This document shows positions 16,682 through 25,075 of a stretch of DNA of 56,069 bases, piece by piece. Every line of letters begins with the position of its first letter. The stretch's first letter is position 1. Both the position numbers and the translations under genes were made by a program. Origin of the DNA: Lachnospiraceae bacterium (GTDB lineage: Bacteria > Bacillota > Clostridia > Lachnospirales > Lachnospiraceae); contig JAETQI010000029.1 in the NCBI GenBank assembly GCA_021770755.1, positions 1-56,069 on the forward strand, written 5' to 3'. The notes beneath the pieces are model-generated. The model did no database searches. It was not told where the DNA came from and saw only the letters and a list, made by a program, of their open reading frames with translations.

Positions 16682-16984
16682 TCATGATTCCCTTATTACC
16701 TTTACCTCCATGATCTGCCCTGATATCTTCATGTCCTCATTCGAATAGTACTCTATCGTGAGACAGTCCCCGCAGACACAGTATTTCACATTGCTGCCTT
16801 TGATCAGGATACTATGGCAGGTATAGGATATGATCCCCTTAAAATTCTCGATAAAAAGCTCCGATGCACCGACCATATGGAACAGTGTGGCATTCACCAC
16901 CACATCTTTTGGCAGCGAAAAGGCATCTGCAAAACGCTCCCCGGCACTCATCACATCCTGTTTAAAAATATCATGTCTGTTCAT
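16682..16984 (-). CDS. yqfC: Sporulation protein YqfC
   Basis: A 100-residue protein of the YqfC family, first gene of the conserved yqfC-yqfD-phoH-ybeY run. Family-typical features are FSLPKDVVVNATLFHMVG at about residues 22-40 and the beta-strand core ENFKGIISYTCHSILIKG. It belongs to the YabP/YqfC fold, small spore-envelope-linked proteins. The ATG at 16984 is preferred to an in-frame TTG 12 bp earlier. The gene begins only 13 bp after a 12-bp inverted repeat and about 40 bp after a candidate sigma-E promoter. Confidence 0.9.
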   Translation of the reverse strand: MNRHDIFKQDVMSAGERFADAFSLPKDVVVNATLFHMVGASELFIENFKGIISYTCHSILIKGSNVKYCVCGDCLTIEYYSNEDMKISGQIMEVKVIRES

Positions 16985-16994
16985 ATCAGCACCC

Positions 16995-17026
16995 AAAAAT
17001 GAAGTATAGGTTTTCTATACTTCATT
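16995..17026 (-). terminator. Inverted repeat with U-run in front of yqfC
   Basis: Perfect 12-bp arms AATGAAGTATAG (16998-17009) and CTATACTTCATT (17015-17026) with a 5-base loop; on the minus strand the stem is followed by TTTTTGGG. It is shaped like an intrinsic terminator for the radical SAM gene ending at 17192. It also overlaps the candidate yqfC -10 element, so it may be an operator instead. Confidence 0.6.
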
Positions 17027-17052
17027 CTATGTCTTTTATTCGATTACTATTC
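17024..17052 (-). promoter_or_regulatory. Candidate sigma-E promoter of yqfC
   Basis: On the minus strand GAATAGT (17046-17052), 14 bp, CATAGAAT (17024-17031). This is close to the sporulation sigma-E consensus (KMATATT, 14-15 bp, CATACAnT). yqfC and yqfD are sigma-E genes in Bacillus, which supports the call. Confidence 0.5.
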
Positions 17053-17191
17053 CCTTGATATGCGGCTTTTTTTCACAGGACTGCCTCCCCCGTTCATTTT
17101 TGCCACTGTGACATACATACTTCCTTCGGCATTCTTCCAGTCTCCCTGATGCCGCTGCCGTCTGCATTCATACATTGCGCCGGCAACTTTC

Positions 17192-18178
17192 TCATCGCTT
17201 TGCCTTAAAGATCGACTGTCTCGCACCGTGCGTCGGTGCGTGGTCTTTCAGGATATCGTCCACGATATCCATGCGGAGTCCGGCATCGATAAAGTCGCAG
17301 TGTTTACAGAAAGGATAGTTCTGTCTGCCCTCCCGGATCTGCCTGCGGAGTTCCTGGTACTTGGGACTGTTCCATGCGTCCCTGACTGACATCTCATGCA
17401 GATCGCCAAAATCCGTCACCTCAAAATTGTCACAGCAGCAGATCCCGAGCTTGCCGTTTGGCATGATCCACATATCGGTGAAGGGCATGAGACAGGTTTC
17501 TTTGATGATCTTCTTCTCCTCGTGCTTGTTCGGCGCCGAGCCTGCGCGGTTGGTGAGTACTTCTTTCAGATAGCGCATCTGTATCAGGATATCCACGTCC
17601 TGGAATTCCTCCGGATGCGCCTTCACATAGGCGTAAATCTTCTGGACATTCTTGTGCAGCTTCATGTCAAGGCAATAGTTGTTGATGATCAACTGATCGA
17701 CATACGGAATGATCGCTTTCGTCTTCTCCACATCGAGCAGCAGGCCATTGGTGGACATAAAGATAAAAGCGTCCGGCAGCTTCTCTCTCGCGTATTTGTG
17801 AAATTCTACGATCCTGGTATCAAGCCACGGCTCATTGTTTCCGTACAGCGTCAGGTGTCCGCGGTAATCCCAGTCGGCAAGCTGGTCGATAATATTGTAA
17901 TAGAGCGCTTCCTCCATGCGTTTGTACGGACGCTTCTCCGCGTTTTTGTTCGCCGTACAGAATTCGCAGGTCGAATTACAGCGATTGATCGTCTCCAGAT
18001 TGACAACGTTGGGCTTTGGTACTTCTCTGCTCTGCATAAAGTAGTCAATGTATTTCTTCTGTGATCTGCCGCGCGTTAAAAACTGCAGCTTCAGATAGCT
18101 TTCGCTTGACAGACGCGGCAGGTATTTCCGCGCATTCCATCCAAGTCTTCCGGCAAAATTATGAATTCTTATCGGCAT
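17192..18178 (-). CDS. Radical SAM protein with SPASM domain
   Basis: A 328-residue enzyme. The radical SAM cluster motif is C-N-S-T-C-E-F-C near residues 65-72, in a ETINRCNSTCEFC context, binding the [4Fe-4S] that cleaves S-adenosylmethionine. The C-terminal SPASM-type region has GKLGICCCDNFE followed about 40 residues later by FCKHCDF, which would hold auxiliary clusters. The substrate is unknown; such proteins modify peptides, sugars or surface polymers. The start at 18178 is chosen because AGGAG lies just upstream; in-frame ATG codons at 18202 and 18190 are alternatives. It has its own strong promoter at 18255-18283 and follows two envelope-type genes. Confidence 0.85.
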   Translation of the reverse strand: MPIRIHNFAGRLGWNARKYLPRLSSESYLKLQFLTRGRSQKKYIDYFMQSREVPKPNVVNLETINRCNSTCEFCTANKNAEKRPYKRMEEALYYNIIDQLADWDYRGHLTLYGNNEPWLDTRIVEFHKYAREKLPDAFIFMSTNGLLLDVEKTKAIIPYVDQLIINNYCLDMKLHKNVQKIYAYVKAHPEEFQDVDILIQMRYLKEVLTNRAGSAPNKHEEKKIIKETCLMPFTDMWIMPNGKLGICCCDNFEVTDFGDLHEMSVRDAWNSPKYQELRRQIREGRQNYPFCKHCDFIDAGLRMDIVDDILKDHAPTHGARQSIFKAKR

Positions 18179-18254
18179 AAATCTCCTCATTTCTGCGCCC
18201 ATGGCACATCTTTATTTCGAACACAGCCAGTACTCCATCCGGCTAAACAACTGT

Positions 18255-18283
18255 ATTATAGCGCCTCGCTATCGGGATGTCAA
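18255..18283 (-). promoter_or_regulatory. Consensus sigma-A promoter with palindromic spacer
   Basis: On the minus strand TTGACA (18278-18283), 17 bp, TATAAT (18255-18260): a perfect match to both hexamers. The spacer and -10 edge contain ATAGCG-AGG-CGCTAT, a 6-bp inverted repeat that could be an operator. It serves the radical SAM gene. Confidence 0.8.
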
Positions 18284-18292
18284 CTCCAACGA

Positions 18293-20035
18293 TCACTCCG
18301 CCCGATAGACATAGATGTGATAGGGGGAGTCCTCCTGTACATACGGGCTCCCGCCTGTAAGCTCCAGGGAAAGCTCGTCAGCATTTGAGATCTCAAAACG
18401 CGAGAAAAGATAAACCCCGTTCAGCCCCTTAAATGCCTCCGTGTCAATGTAGAGCCTGTCGTCAGGCAGGGTCAGGCTCCTCGACGGCAGATAAGAACTG
18501 CTGTCAAACCCCGGGAAAATATAGGCGCGGGCGCCCCATGTATCATAGTAATTCTTATAATAGCCGCTCTTTTCCAAGGCAGGCGCGATGATCTCCCGGA
18601 AAGCTTCCTTGTACTCCTGGGCGTACATGCCAAGATATCCGTCGAGTGTGGATATGCCGTTATACGTAAGCACCGCCGGATGAAATCCGTATGCCGCCGA
18701 GTACTCTCCATTGTAGTTCAGATCCTCTTTTATGGCGGAAAAGAGATCTTTGGAATAAAACTCTTCATAGTTGAGCATGTCGACAGGCTGATGCCGGATC
18801 AGGGCATACGCATTGTAATAGCACGTATTATAAAAATCATTGTAATTGGCTGGTGTCAGCACGACCGCCGACAGTGCAGCCAGCGGCACGGCATAGGATG
18901 CCCCGCGCAGTATCCTGACACCCGAATCATAGAGCCGCTTTACGATGATAAATAACAGCAGATACCAGAGGAAGGGATTAAAGAATATCGTGCGGTGATA
19001 TTGAAACCCCTGCAAAGGCGGGATCAGACGAAAGATGATGTCCCGCATCGGTTTAAAATAATAAATGCCGTAGATACAGCAGTTAAACAGGATGAAAAGA
19101 AAGACAAGATTCGCAGGATCGCTGACTATCCTTGATCGATCTTTTCTAAGGTATATCATATTTTGTATGACGAGAAAGACCAATGCGACCGGCAGGACAA
19201 CTACCCTGTGCGCATCGCCGGCATGAAAAATGCTGTTCACAAATCCGTCAAACGCCGTGTGCACTACTTCTGCCAGACTCAGATCCCCCATAGCCATGGT
19301 ACTTCGGATCGTGACCGTGTCGCTAAAAAGCATGGAATAAAACAGACGGTATTCAAGCAGTGCATATCCCGCAAAGAGCACAGGGATCGAAGCAAGAAGG
19401 CGCAAACTCAATTTTTTGCACCGGATCCAGTCGATCACCGTATACAGGACAAGATATCCCAATATAAAAAAACCAAAATAGGAGAAATAGGATACAACCG
19501 GGTACAAAAACAAAAAAACATAATAGCGCAGTCCCTTCCCGCTGTATATCCTGTGAACAAGAAAGATGACAAGCGGAATGGATGCAAAGGCAATGCCGTA
19601 CACCGGAAATACCGGCAGGATACCGTAGATCAGACCAAATAACCATATAAATGGTTTGTAGGTCCGGTAATCCGGCACAAACTCCCGCGCCAGAAGGACG
19701 ATGCTGCCCATGGATATGGCGATGCTAAGAAAATAACCTGCAATGTACGCGGCGTAATCCGGCAGGAACACATAGAGCAGATTGTACAGATAAAACTCCG
19801 AACCAAAATGATCCCGCGTAATACCACCTAAAATAGGAAGTGTGACATCATGAGAAAAAAACGAGTCTGTAAGCTGCATCATTTTCAAGTGCGGGATAAA
19901 CAGATCCAGATTGTCGTGTATCGTAATGTAGCTTTTTTCCCAAAATCCCAGAAAAACAGCAGCCTCTGCCATGAGCAGTGCGGCTATGACCACAATGTAC
20001 CAGCAGTCAAATATTTTTTTTGCAATTTTTTTCAT
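18293..20035 (-). CDS. Polytopic membrane protein, DUF6044-like
   Basis: A 580-residue protein with about 11 membrane segments in the first 420 residues and an extracytoplasmic C-terminal domain of about 150 residues. The opening membrane helix is followed by YITIHDNLDLFIPHLKMM, an acidic first outer loop typical of GT-C-fold, YfhO-like proteins that transfer sugars from lipid carriers. I assign it to the DUF6044 group by overall pattern, not by a proven activity. It starts 25 bp after the flavoprotein gene, so both probably come from the promoter at 21663-21691. The likely role is modification of a surface polymer, which is inference. Confidence 0.75.
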   Translation of the reverse strand: MKKIAKKIFDCWYIVVIAALLMAEAAVFLGFWEKSYITIHDNLDLFIPHLKMMQLTDSFFSHDVTLPILGGITRDHFGSEFYLYNLLYVFLPDYAAYIAGYFLSIAISMGSIVLLAREFVPDYRTYKPFIWLFGLIYGILPVFPVYGIAFASIPLVIFLVHRIYSGKGLRYYVFLFLYPVVSYFSYFGFFILGYLVLYTVIDWIRCKKLSLRLLASIPVLFAGYALLEYRLFYSMLFSDTVTIRSTMAMGDLSLAEVVHTAFDGFVNSIFHAGDAHRVVVLPVALVFLVIQNMIYLRKDRSRIVSDPANLVFLFILFNCCIYGIYYFKPMRDIIFRLIPPLQGFQYHRTIFFNPFLWYLLLFIIVKRLYDSGVRILRGASYAVPLAALSAVVLTPANYNDFYNTCYYNAYALIRHQPVDMLNYEEFYSKDLFSAIKEDLNYNGEYSAAYGFHPAVLTYNGISTLDGYLGMYAQEYKEAFREIIAPALEKSGYYKNYYDTWGARAYIFPGFDSSSYLPSRSLTLPDDRLYIDTEAFKGLNGVYLFSRFEISNADELSLELTGGSPYVQEDSPYHIYVYRAE

Positions 20036-20060
20036 GTAATACCCGTCTCCAATTCAGGGG

Positions 20061-21626
20061 CTACAGCCCCTTTTGCTCATGATACTCCTTTTCCGTGTTG
20101 ACATTCCATATATTAGACTTGTCCTTTTTCCCGCTCAATATATTGTCAACCGTCTCAAAAGAAGTCATCATCGAATGATCGATGTTATTGTACCGGTGCT
20201 GCCCATTCCGCCCTACACAATACAGATTGTCGATCGTATTGATATATGCGATCAGTTTGTCAAGTTCATCATAGGTATCAAAATATGCGGGATACGCCTT
20301 CTTCACCCGCTCTGCGTGCGCATCCAGCACAAGCTCCTTGCTGTCGATCAGTCCCATCCGGACCATCTCCTCGATACCAAGTCTCGTAAACTCGTCGTCA
20401 GTCATATTCCAGAACGCATCGTCCTCGGTACAAAAATACTCCAATCCGACCCAGACAGTGTTCTCGATATCCCGTACCATATAGGGCGACCAGTTGTTAT
20501 AGATCTGGAGACGTCCCATCTTGACCGTGCGGTCGTGCACATATACCCAGTTGTCCGGCACGATATTGCCTATCGTCCGCAGTTTCGTTCTGTTCTTAAG
20601 ATTTAATCTCGGGACCAGAACACCCAGCGTCCTGTAATCTCTATAAGGAAGTCCCTTTGCTATACGCAAAGGTTCCGCCGGCACATCATTCATACTTTCG
20701 ATCAGATCCTTGATCGGCATGGAAGAGATGACAATGTCGCCCTCCATGATCTTTTCCTCTCCGTCCTGTCTGTAACGGAGACTCGTGATCACCTGCTGCC
20801 CGTTCTTGCATATCCCTGTTACCCTGGCATTCTTTAAGATCACGCCGCCCAGCTTTTCGATCTCTGACGCCGTGACATCCCAGAGTTGTCCCGGACCAAG
20901 CTTCGGATAGTGAAACGCTTCGATCAGGGAAGTCTCAACATGGCGGTCTTCCTTCTTCCTGGGCAGCATCTTGCTGAACACATCCTTAATGATCGCCATG
21001 ACAGACAAGCCCTTTGCACGCTGTGCGCCCCAGCTTGGATCGATCTCGCTCGGGTGGCGCCCCCACAAGCTTTCCGTATAATTTTCGAAAAACATGGAAT
21101 AGAGCTTTTTCCCAAAGCGGTTGATATAAAAGTCCTCTAACGACTTCTCCTCGCGCTTGTGAAGCACACTGCCCAGATAGCTGAACATTGCCTGCAGCGT
21201 ATTGACAAGCCCCATATTGATGAACAACTCCGGCTTTAACTGTATCGGATAGTCAAAAAATTTATTATCAAAGAAAATACGCGACACGCGGTTTCTGTGC
21301 AGCATGACGCGGTCTGTCTTCTCAGGATCAGGACCTCCTTCTGAGAGCGGGATCCTGCGCTCCAGCGCGACATCGTCCATAGCCGGTGCACCCTGCATCG
21401 GCAGCATCTTTTCCCACCACTCATTTACCTTGGGGACTTTGGAAAAGAAACGATGACCGCCCATATCCATACGATTTCCTTTGTAATTGACTGTCTTGGA
21501 AATACCGCCCATGTCGCTGCTTTCCTCAAATACGATCACCTCATATTCACGCCCTGCCCTGCTCAATAATTCGTACGCCGCTGTCAGACCGGCAGGTCCG
21601 GCTCCTATTATCAACACTCTCTTCAT
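20061..21626 (-). CDS. NAD(P)/FAD protein, UDP-galactopyranose-mutase-like
   Basis: A 521-residue flavoprotein with the N-terminal FAD site [17 protein letters not shown] and the following [30 protein letters not shown], shared by protoporphyrinogen-oxidase-like and UDP-galactopyranose-mutase-like enzymes. The segment [18 protein letters not shown] is characteristic of this subgroup. The C-terminal [19 protein letters not shown] closes the FAD site and resembles the mutase ending. A role in making or rearranging a nucleotide sugar for the neighbouring membrane protein is plausible, not shown. The start at 21626 follows purine-rich GGAAGGAAAGGAAG; a longer in-frame reading lacks a ribosome site. 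Confidence 0.8.
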   Translation of the reverse strand: MKRVLIIGAGPAGLTAAYELLSRAGREYEVIVFEESSDMGGISKTVNYKGNRMDMGGHRFFSKVPKVNEWWEKMLPMQGAPAMDDVALERRIPLSEGGPDPEKTDRVMLHRNRVSRIFFDNKFFDYPIQLKPELFINMGLVNTLQAMFSYLGSVLHKREEKSLEDFYINRFGKKLYSMFFENYTESLWGRHPSEIDPSWGAQRAKGLSVMAIIKDVFSKMLPRKKEDRHVETSLIEAFHYPKLGPGQLWDVTASEIEKLGGVILKNARVTGICKNGQQVITSLRYRQDGEEKIMEGDIVISSMPIKDLIESMNDVPAEPLRIAKGLPYRDYRTLGVLVPRLNLKNRTKLRTIGNIVPDNWVYVHDRTVKMGRLQIYNNWSPYMVRDIENTVWVGLEYFCTEDDAFWNMTDDEFTRLGIEEMVRMGLIDSKELVLDAHAERVKKAYPAYFDTYDELDKLIAYINTIDNLYCVGRNGQHRYNNIDHSMMTSFETVDNILSGKKDKSNIWNVNTEKEYHEQKGL

Positions 21627-21662
21627 TACATGACTTCTTCCTTTCCTTCCCAATCTTTCTAG

Positions 21663-21691
21663 ATTATACCATTAAAATATCATTGTTTCAA
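21663..21691 (-). promoter_or_regulatory. Sigma-A promoter of the flavoprotein/DUF6044 pair
   Basis: On the minus strand TTGAAA (21686-21691), 17 bp, TATAAT (21663-21668), 36 bp from the start codon at 21626. It diverges from the gntR promoter about 95 bp away. Confidence 0.75.
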
Positions 21692-21784
21692 TTATATAAT
21701 GTTCATATATCCAAAAATATATCCATAAGGGTTTCTGCATTCCTGTCATATACACCCGTCGGAAAAGTTTTGCAACGGATCCTC

Positions 21785-21813
21785 TTGACAACCGTCACAC
21801 TCTGTATTAAACT
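21785..21813 (+). promoter_or_regulatory. Sigma-A promoter of the gntR-ABC operon
   Basis: TTGACA (21785-21790), 17 bp, TAAACT (21808-21813). The -35 is a perfect match and the -10 is weak. The -10 is covered by the palindromic operator at 21805-21841. Confidence 0.7.
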
Positions 21814-21841
21814 GTACTTGTATATACAATACAGTTTAATA
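21805..21841. promoter_or_regulatory. Palindromic operator for the GntR regulator
   Basis: Perfect 12-bp arms TATTAAACTGTA (21805-21816) and TACAGTTTAATA (21830-21841). The space between them holds another palindrome, TTGTATATACAA (21818-21829). The position over the -10 and start site, right before a YtrA-type gntR, indicates autorepression. Confidence 0.75.
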
Positions 21842-21859
21842 CAGAAAGGCGGTGACCAG

Positions 21860-22234
21860 TTGGAGATCGTAGTGAGCAATAAGACAAGCCGCCCCCTGTA
21901 TGAGCAGATCGTGGCACAGATCAAATCCCAGATCATGAACGGCACGCTGAAAGCAGGGGAAATGCTTCCCTCTATCCGTTCCCTCGCAAGATCACTGCAG
22001 ATCAGCATCCTGACAGTGCAAAAAGCGTACGATATCCTGCAGGAAGACGGGTTCATCGAGACAACAGCCGGAAAGGGCTGCTATGTATCCGCCCAGAACC
22101 AGGACTTCTATCTGGAGGAACAGCAGAAAAAGATAGAGGAGCACTTTAATGAAGCGATCGAAACAGCCCGCACAAGCGGGATATCGCTCGACAAACTGAT
22201 CGATCTATTGACATTATTGTATGAGGAGGAGTGA
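21860..22234 (+). CDS. GntR-family regulator, YtrA subfamily
   Basis: A 124-residue DNA-binding protein. Residues 1-75 are the winged helix of GntR regulators: RPLYEQIVAQIKSQI, AGEMLPSIRSLARSL, and LTVQKAYDILQEDGFIETTAGKGCYV. The short C-terminal helical tail in place of a large effector domain marks the YtrA group, which usually controls a co-transcribed ABC transporter. The start is TTG at 21860, chosen because AAAGGCGGTGACC sits just upstream and the protein then begins at the conserved region. It is the first gene of an operon with the ABC ATPase (2-bp gap) and permease. The operator at 21805-21841 suggests autorepression. Confidence 0.9.
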   Translation: MEIVVSNKTSRPLYEQIVAQIKSQIMNGTLKAGEMLPSIRSLARSLQISILTVQKAYDILQEDGFIETTAGKGCYVSAQNQDFYLEEQQKKIEEHFNEAIETARTSGISLDKLIDLLTLLYEEE

Positions 22235-22236
22235 CG

Positions 22237-23088
22237 ATGAACAATGCTTTGAAGATTTCAGGACTTACCAAGACTTATAAGGATTTTATGCTGGATCATG
22301 TCTCCTTTGCCGTACCCTGCGGCTCTATCGTCGGGCTGATCGGGGAAAACGGCGCGGGAAAAAGCACGACGATCAATGCCGCACTGGGACTGATCCAAAA
22401 AGAATCCGGCGTTGTCTCCATACTGGAGCATGAATCGCTGGATCAGGATATCAAAGAACAGATCGGCGTCGTGTTCGACGGCAGCAATTATCCCGAGATC
22501 CTGTCTCCCAGGAAACTCAACCGCGTGATGAAAAACATTTATCAGTCGTGGGACGAACAGACCTATATCAGCCTATTACAGCAGTTTTCCCTGCCGCCCG
22601 ACAAACGCATCAAACAGTTTTCTAAAGGAATGAAGATGAAGCTTGCGATCTCTGCCGCCCTCTCGCATCACTCGAAACTGCTGATCCTGGACGAAGCGAC
22701 CAGCGGACTCGATCCCGTTGTCCGCGACGATATCTTAGATATGCTCCTGGATTTTGTGCAGGACGAGGAACACTCCATACTTGTCTCCTCGCACATTACC
22801 AGTGATCTGGAGAAGATCGCCGACTATATCGTATTTATCCATGCGGGAAAAGTCATCTTCTCCAGACCCAAAGACGAACTGATCGAGCAGTATGGCATCC
22901 TCAAATGCGGCGCGGCGCAATTTGACGCCTTAGACCGCTCAGACATCATTGCATACCGCAAACTGGATTACGAATGGCAGGTGCTGATCTCCGACCGGGA
23001 GAAGCTACAGCGAAAATATCCGAAAGCATTGATCGTCCCGGCAACGATCGACGAGATCATGCTGCTCTATGTAAAGGGGGAAAAATAA
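22237..23088 (+). CDS. ABC transporter ATP-binding protein
   Basis: A 283-residue ATPase subunit. Walker A GLIGENGAGKSTT is near residue 36, the signature region is QFSKGMKMKLAIS near 133, Walker B LLILDEATSGLDP near 153 and the switch His is in VSSHIT near 187. The C-terminal about 60 residues are a variable tail. It belongs to the group that works with ABC-2-type permeases for drug, peptide or lipid export, as in YtrB. The ATG at 22237 is preferred over an in-frame GTG at 22231 because AGGAGG is then 7 bp away. The stop overlaps the permease start (TAATG). Confidence 0.93.
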   Translation: MNNALKISGLTKTYKDFMLDHVSFAVPCGSIVGLIGENGAGKSTTINAALGLIQKESGVVSILEHESLDQDIKEQIGVVFDGSNYPEILSPRKLNRVMKNIYQSWDEQTYISLLQQFSLPPDKRIKQFSKGMKMKLAISAALSHHSKLLILDEATSGLDPVVRDDILDMLLDFVQDEEHSILVSSHITSDLEKIADYIVFIHAGKVIFSRPKDELIEQYGILKCGAAQFDALDRSDIIAYRKLDYEWQVLISDREKLQRKYPKALIVPATIDEIMLLYVKGEK

Positions 23089-23717
23089 TGAGAGGTGTGT
23101 TAGTCAAAGACCTGTATATTGCAAAGAGCAATATCCTTGTAACCTTAGTCAGCCTGATCGTCCTGGGCTTCGGGCTGTCGTTCCTGCTGGAGCCGAGCGC
23201 GCTCCTGGTATTGGCACCTGTCGCATCGACAACTGCAGTCTTTATCAGCATCACCAGCGACGCGGCTTCAAGATGGAACAAGAATGTGATCACCATGCCC
23301 GTGTCAAGAAGTCAGATCATTGGCGAAAAGTACGTATTTTATATCCTGCTTGCCATACTGGGCATGGGCACAGCGCTGATCCCCTGCGTGATTCTCGCCC
23401 TCCTCGGCGTCAATGTAACCCTTCATGCCCTGTGCCTGTATGGCTCCATCGGCATGAGCGCCACACTGCTGGCAGGCGGTATCAGCCTGCCGTGCGCGTA
23501 TGTATTTGATCCGGAAAAATCACAGATCGTCTTTATGATGTCCTTCATGGCATCAACAGGAATCATCGCCGGACTCGTTCTCCTCATAAACCTGTTCATC
23601 CCCGTAAAGCACCATATCCTTTCTGCTTTTCATATCGTCCTGCTGATCTCTGTCTTCTGGTTTATCCTCTCATACAGGATCGCGGCAAAAATATACCAGA
23701 AACAGGATATCACCTAA
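23088..23717 (+). CDS. ABC-2 type permease
   Basis: A 209-residue integral membrane protein with about six hydrophobic segments, beginning MRGVLVKDLYIAKSNIL, the standard amphipathic opening of ABC-2 permeases. Short for the class but complete: segments at about 17-37, 40-60, 90-112, 118-140, 150-175 and 180-203. It pairs with the ATPase just upstream to form an exporter under the GntR regulator; the substrate is unknown. The start ATG shares a base with the preceding stop. Its 3' end overlaps the convergent antiporter gene by 4 bp. Confidence 0.85.
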   Translation: MRGVLVKDLYIAKSNILVTLVSLIVLGFGLSFLLEPSALLVLAPVASTTAVFISITSDAASRWNKNVITMPVSRSQIIGEKYVFYILLAILGMGTALIPCVILALLGVNVTLHALCLYGSIGMSATLLAGGISLPCAYVFDPEKSQIVFMMSFMASTGIIAGLVLLINLFIPVKHHILSAFHIVLLISVFWFILSYRIAAKIYQKQDIT

Positions 23718-25075
23718 CGCTTCCTGCCATAGCCCGTGACCACCGCCACCGCCAGCATCACCAGCATGCAGATGGAATAAAAGTTCACAAAAGGGATCGA
23801 TGCCGGCGCCACCGCGAAGCCCTCCCCAAACTGGGCGGACTGCTGCGCCGGGATCACACAGTGCACTGTCCATGGCGCCAGAAAACAGAACACACAGCCC
23901 GTACAGTCCAGCAGATTCGCGCGGCGGTACCGGTCTACACCCGCCTTTTCCCCGATCTCATTCACCAGATCGCCAAGCGCCACGATCGCCACGGAAATGA
24001 CGCCTGTCACCATGCTCAATATGCCCGTTGAGAGCACGATCGCTGTCTCCGTGCTGCGTTCGTTCCTGGCAAAACGCGCCAGCAGCACTCCCACGTCCTC
24101 AAAGAGACCGCTGCGCTCCACCACCCCGAGGAGCGCAAACACAGCGATCAGCATGACCACTGTCCCCGCCGTTCCCGAGATCGCCTCTATGATCGCCCCG
24201 GATACGGAGAATCCTCCCGGAAAAGAGATCAATCCATCCACCGTGTATATACCGAAAAGCAATCCGGCAGCGCTTCCCGCCAGGATTCCCCAAGACAGAG
24301 CGGTGATCAGATGCATTTTCATCGTGCAGAGGACAATGATCACCACCGGCACCACCAGCATGACCAGACTGACCGGATTGGCCGTCCCCGCCGTTGCCGG
24401 GGTCACTGCACCGTCAGCAGTCGTTTTGGAAAACAGCAGAAATAATATCAACGCTCCCACCGCTGCCGGCAGGCTGTAACGCATCCTGGTCCTCACCACA
24501 GTTCCCAGGTCCGCATGCTGTGTCGCGGAGGAAGCGATCGTCGTGTCCGATATCGGACCCAGGTTATCCCCGAACGCCGCTCCCGACACGATCGCGCCGA
24601 TCATAAACTCCGGTGCGGCCCCCGCCATCACGCCCACCGGAAACAGGATCGGGATCACCACAAAATAAGTTCCCACCGAAGTTCCCGTGGCAAACGCCAG
24701 CAGACAGGTGATGAGAAAGGACGCCGCCACGAACAGTCTCCCCGTAAAGCCGGCAGCCACCACATACACCGCAATGGTCTGCACCACGCCGCTGGCTGAG
24801 ATCAGCTTGCCCGAGATCGCCGCGAGGATCACCGCCATCACGATCACGCCAAACATCGGCTTGCTCAGACCGTACACCAACGCTTCCCCATACGCCTTCT
24901 CATCCTTTGCAAAGAGTACCCCTGCCACCAGCGCCGCAAAGAAAGCCAGCACATATCCGTTCACATTTGACTGGCTGACAGCCGCCCACAGGATCATAGC
25001 CGCCGCAACCATGAGCGGCGCCAGCTTCCCAAACTTCCCGAAACGAAATTCGATTCTTTTACACTTCTGCTCCAT
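23714..25075 (-). CDS. NhaC-family Na+/H+ antiporter-like protein
   Basis: A 453-residue transporter with about 11-12 membrane segments. The signature AFGDNLGPISDTTIASSATQ near residues 172-191 is the conserved ion-pathway region of NhaC-type antiporters, and a matching TGTSVGTYFVVIPILFP lies upstream at about 130-146. The family exchanges sodium or protons, sometimes together with organic acids or amino acids, so the true cargo is open. The start overlaps the end of the kinase-like gene by 17 bp, so it is translated in a coupled way with a regulator and a P-loop protein. That is an unusual set for an antiporter. Confidence 0.85.
   Translation of the reverse strand: MEQKCKRIEFRFGKFGKLAPLMVAAAMILWAAVSQSNVNGYVLAFFAALVAGVLFAKDEKAYGEALVYGLSKPMFGVIVMAVILAAISGKLISASGVVQTIAVYVVAAGFTGRLFVAASFLITCLLAFATGTSVGTYFVVIPILFPVGVMAGAAPEFMIGAIVSGAAFGDNLGPISDTTIASSATQHADLGTVVRTRMRYSLPAAVGALILFLLFSKTTADGAVTPATAGTANPVSLVMLVVPVVIIVLCTMKMHLITALSWGILAGSAAGLLFGIYTVDGLISFPGGFSVSGAIIEAISGTAGTVVMLIAVFALLGVVERSGLFEDVGVLLARFARNERSTETAIVLSTGILSMVTGVISVAIVALGDLVNEIGEKAGVDRYRRANLLDCTGCVFCFLAPWTVHCVIPAQQSAQFGEGFAVAPASIPFVNFYSICMLVMLAVAVVTGYGRKR

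Noticed and set aside
17047-17175. A 42-codon minus-strand frame between the radical SAM gene and yqfC
   Set aside because: It has a poor ribosome site and overlaps the candidate sigma-E promoter. I know no matching small protein, so it is more likely chance.
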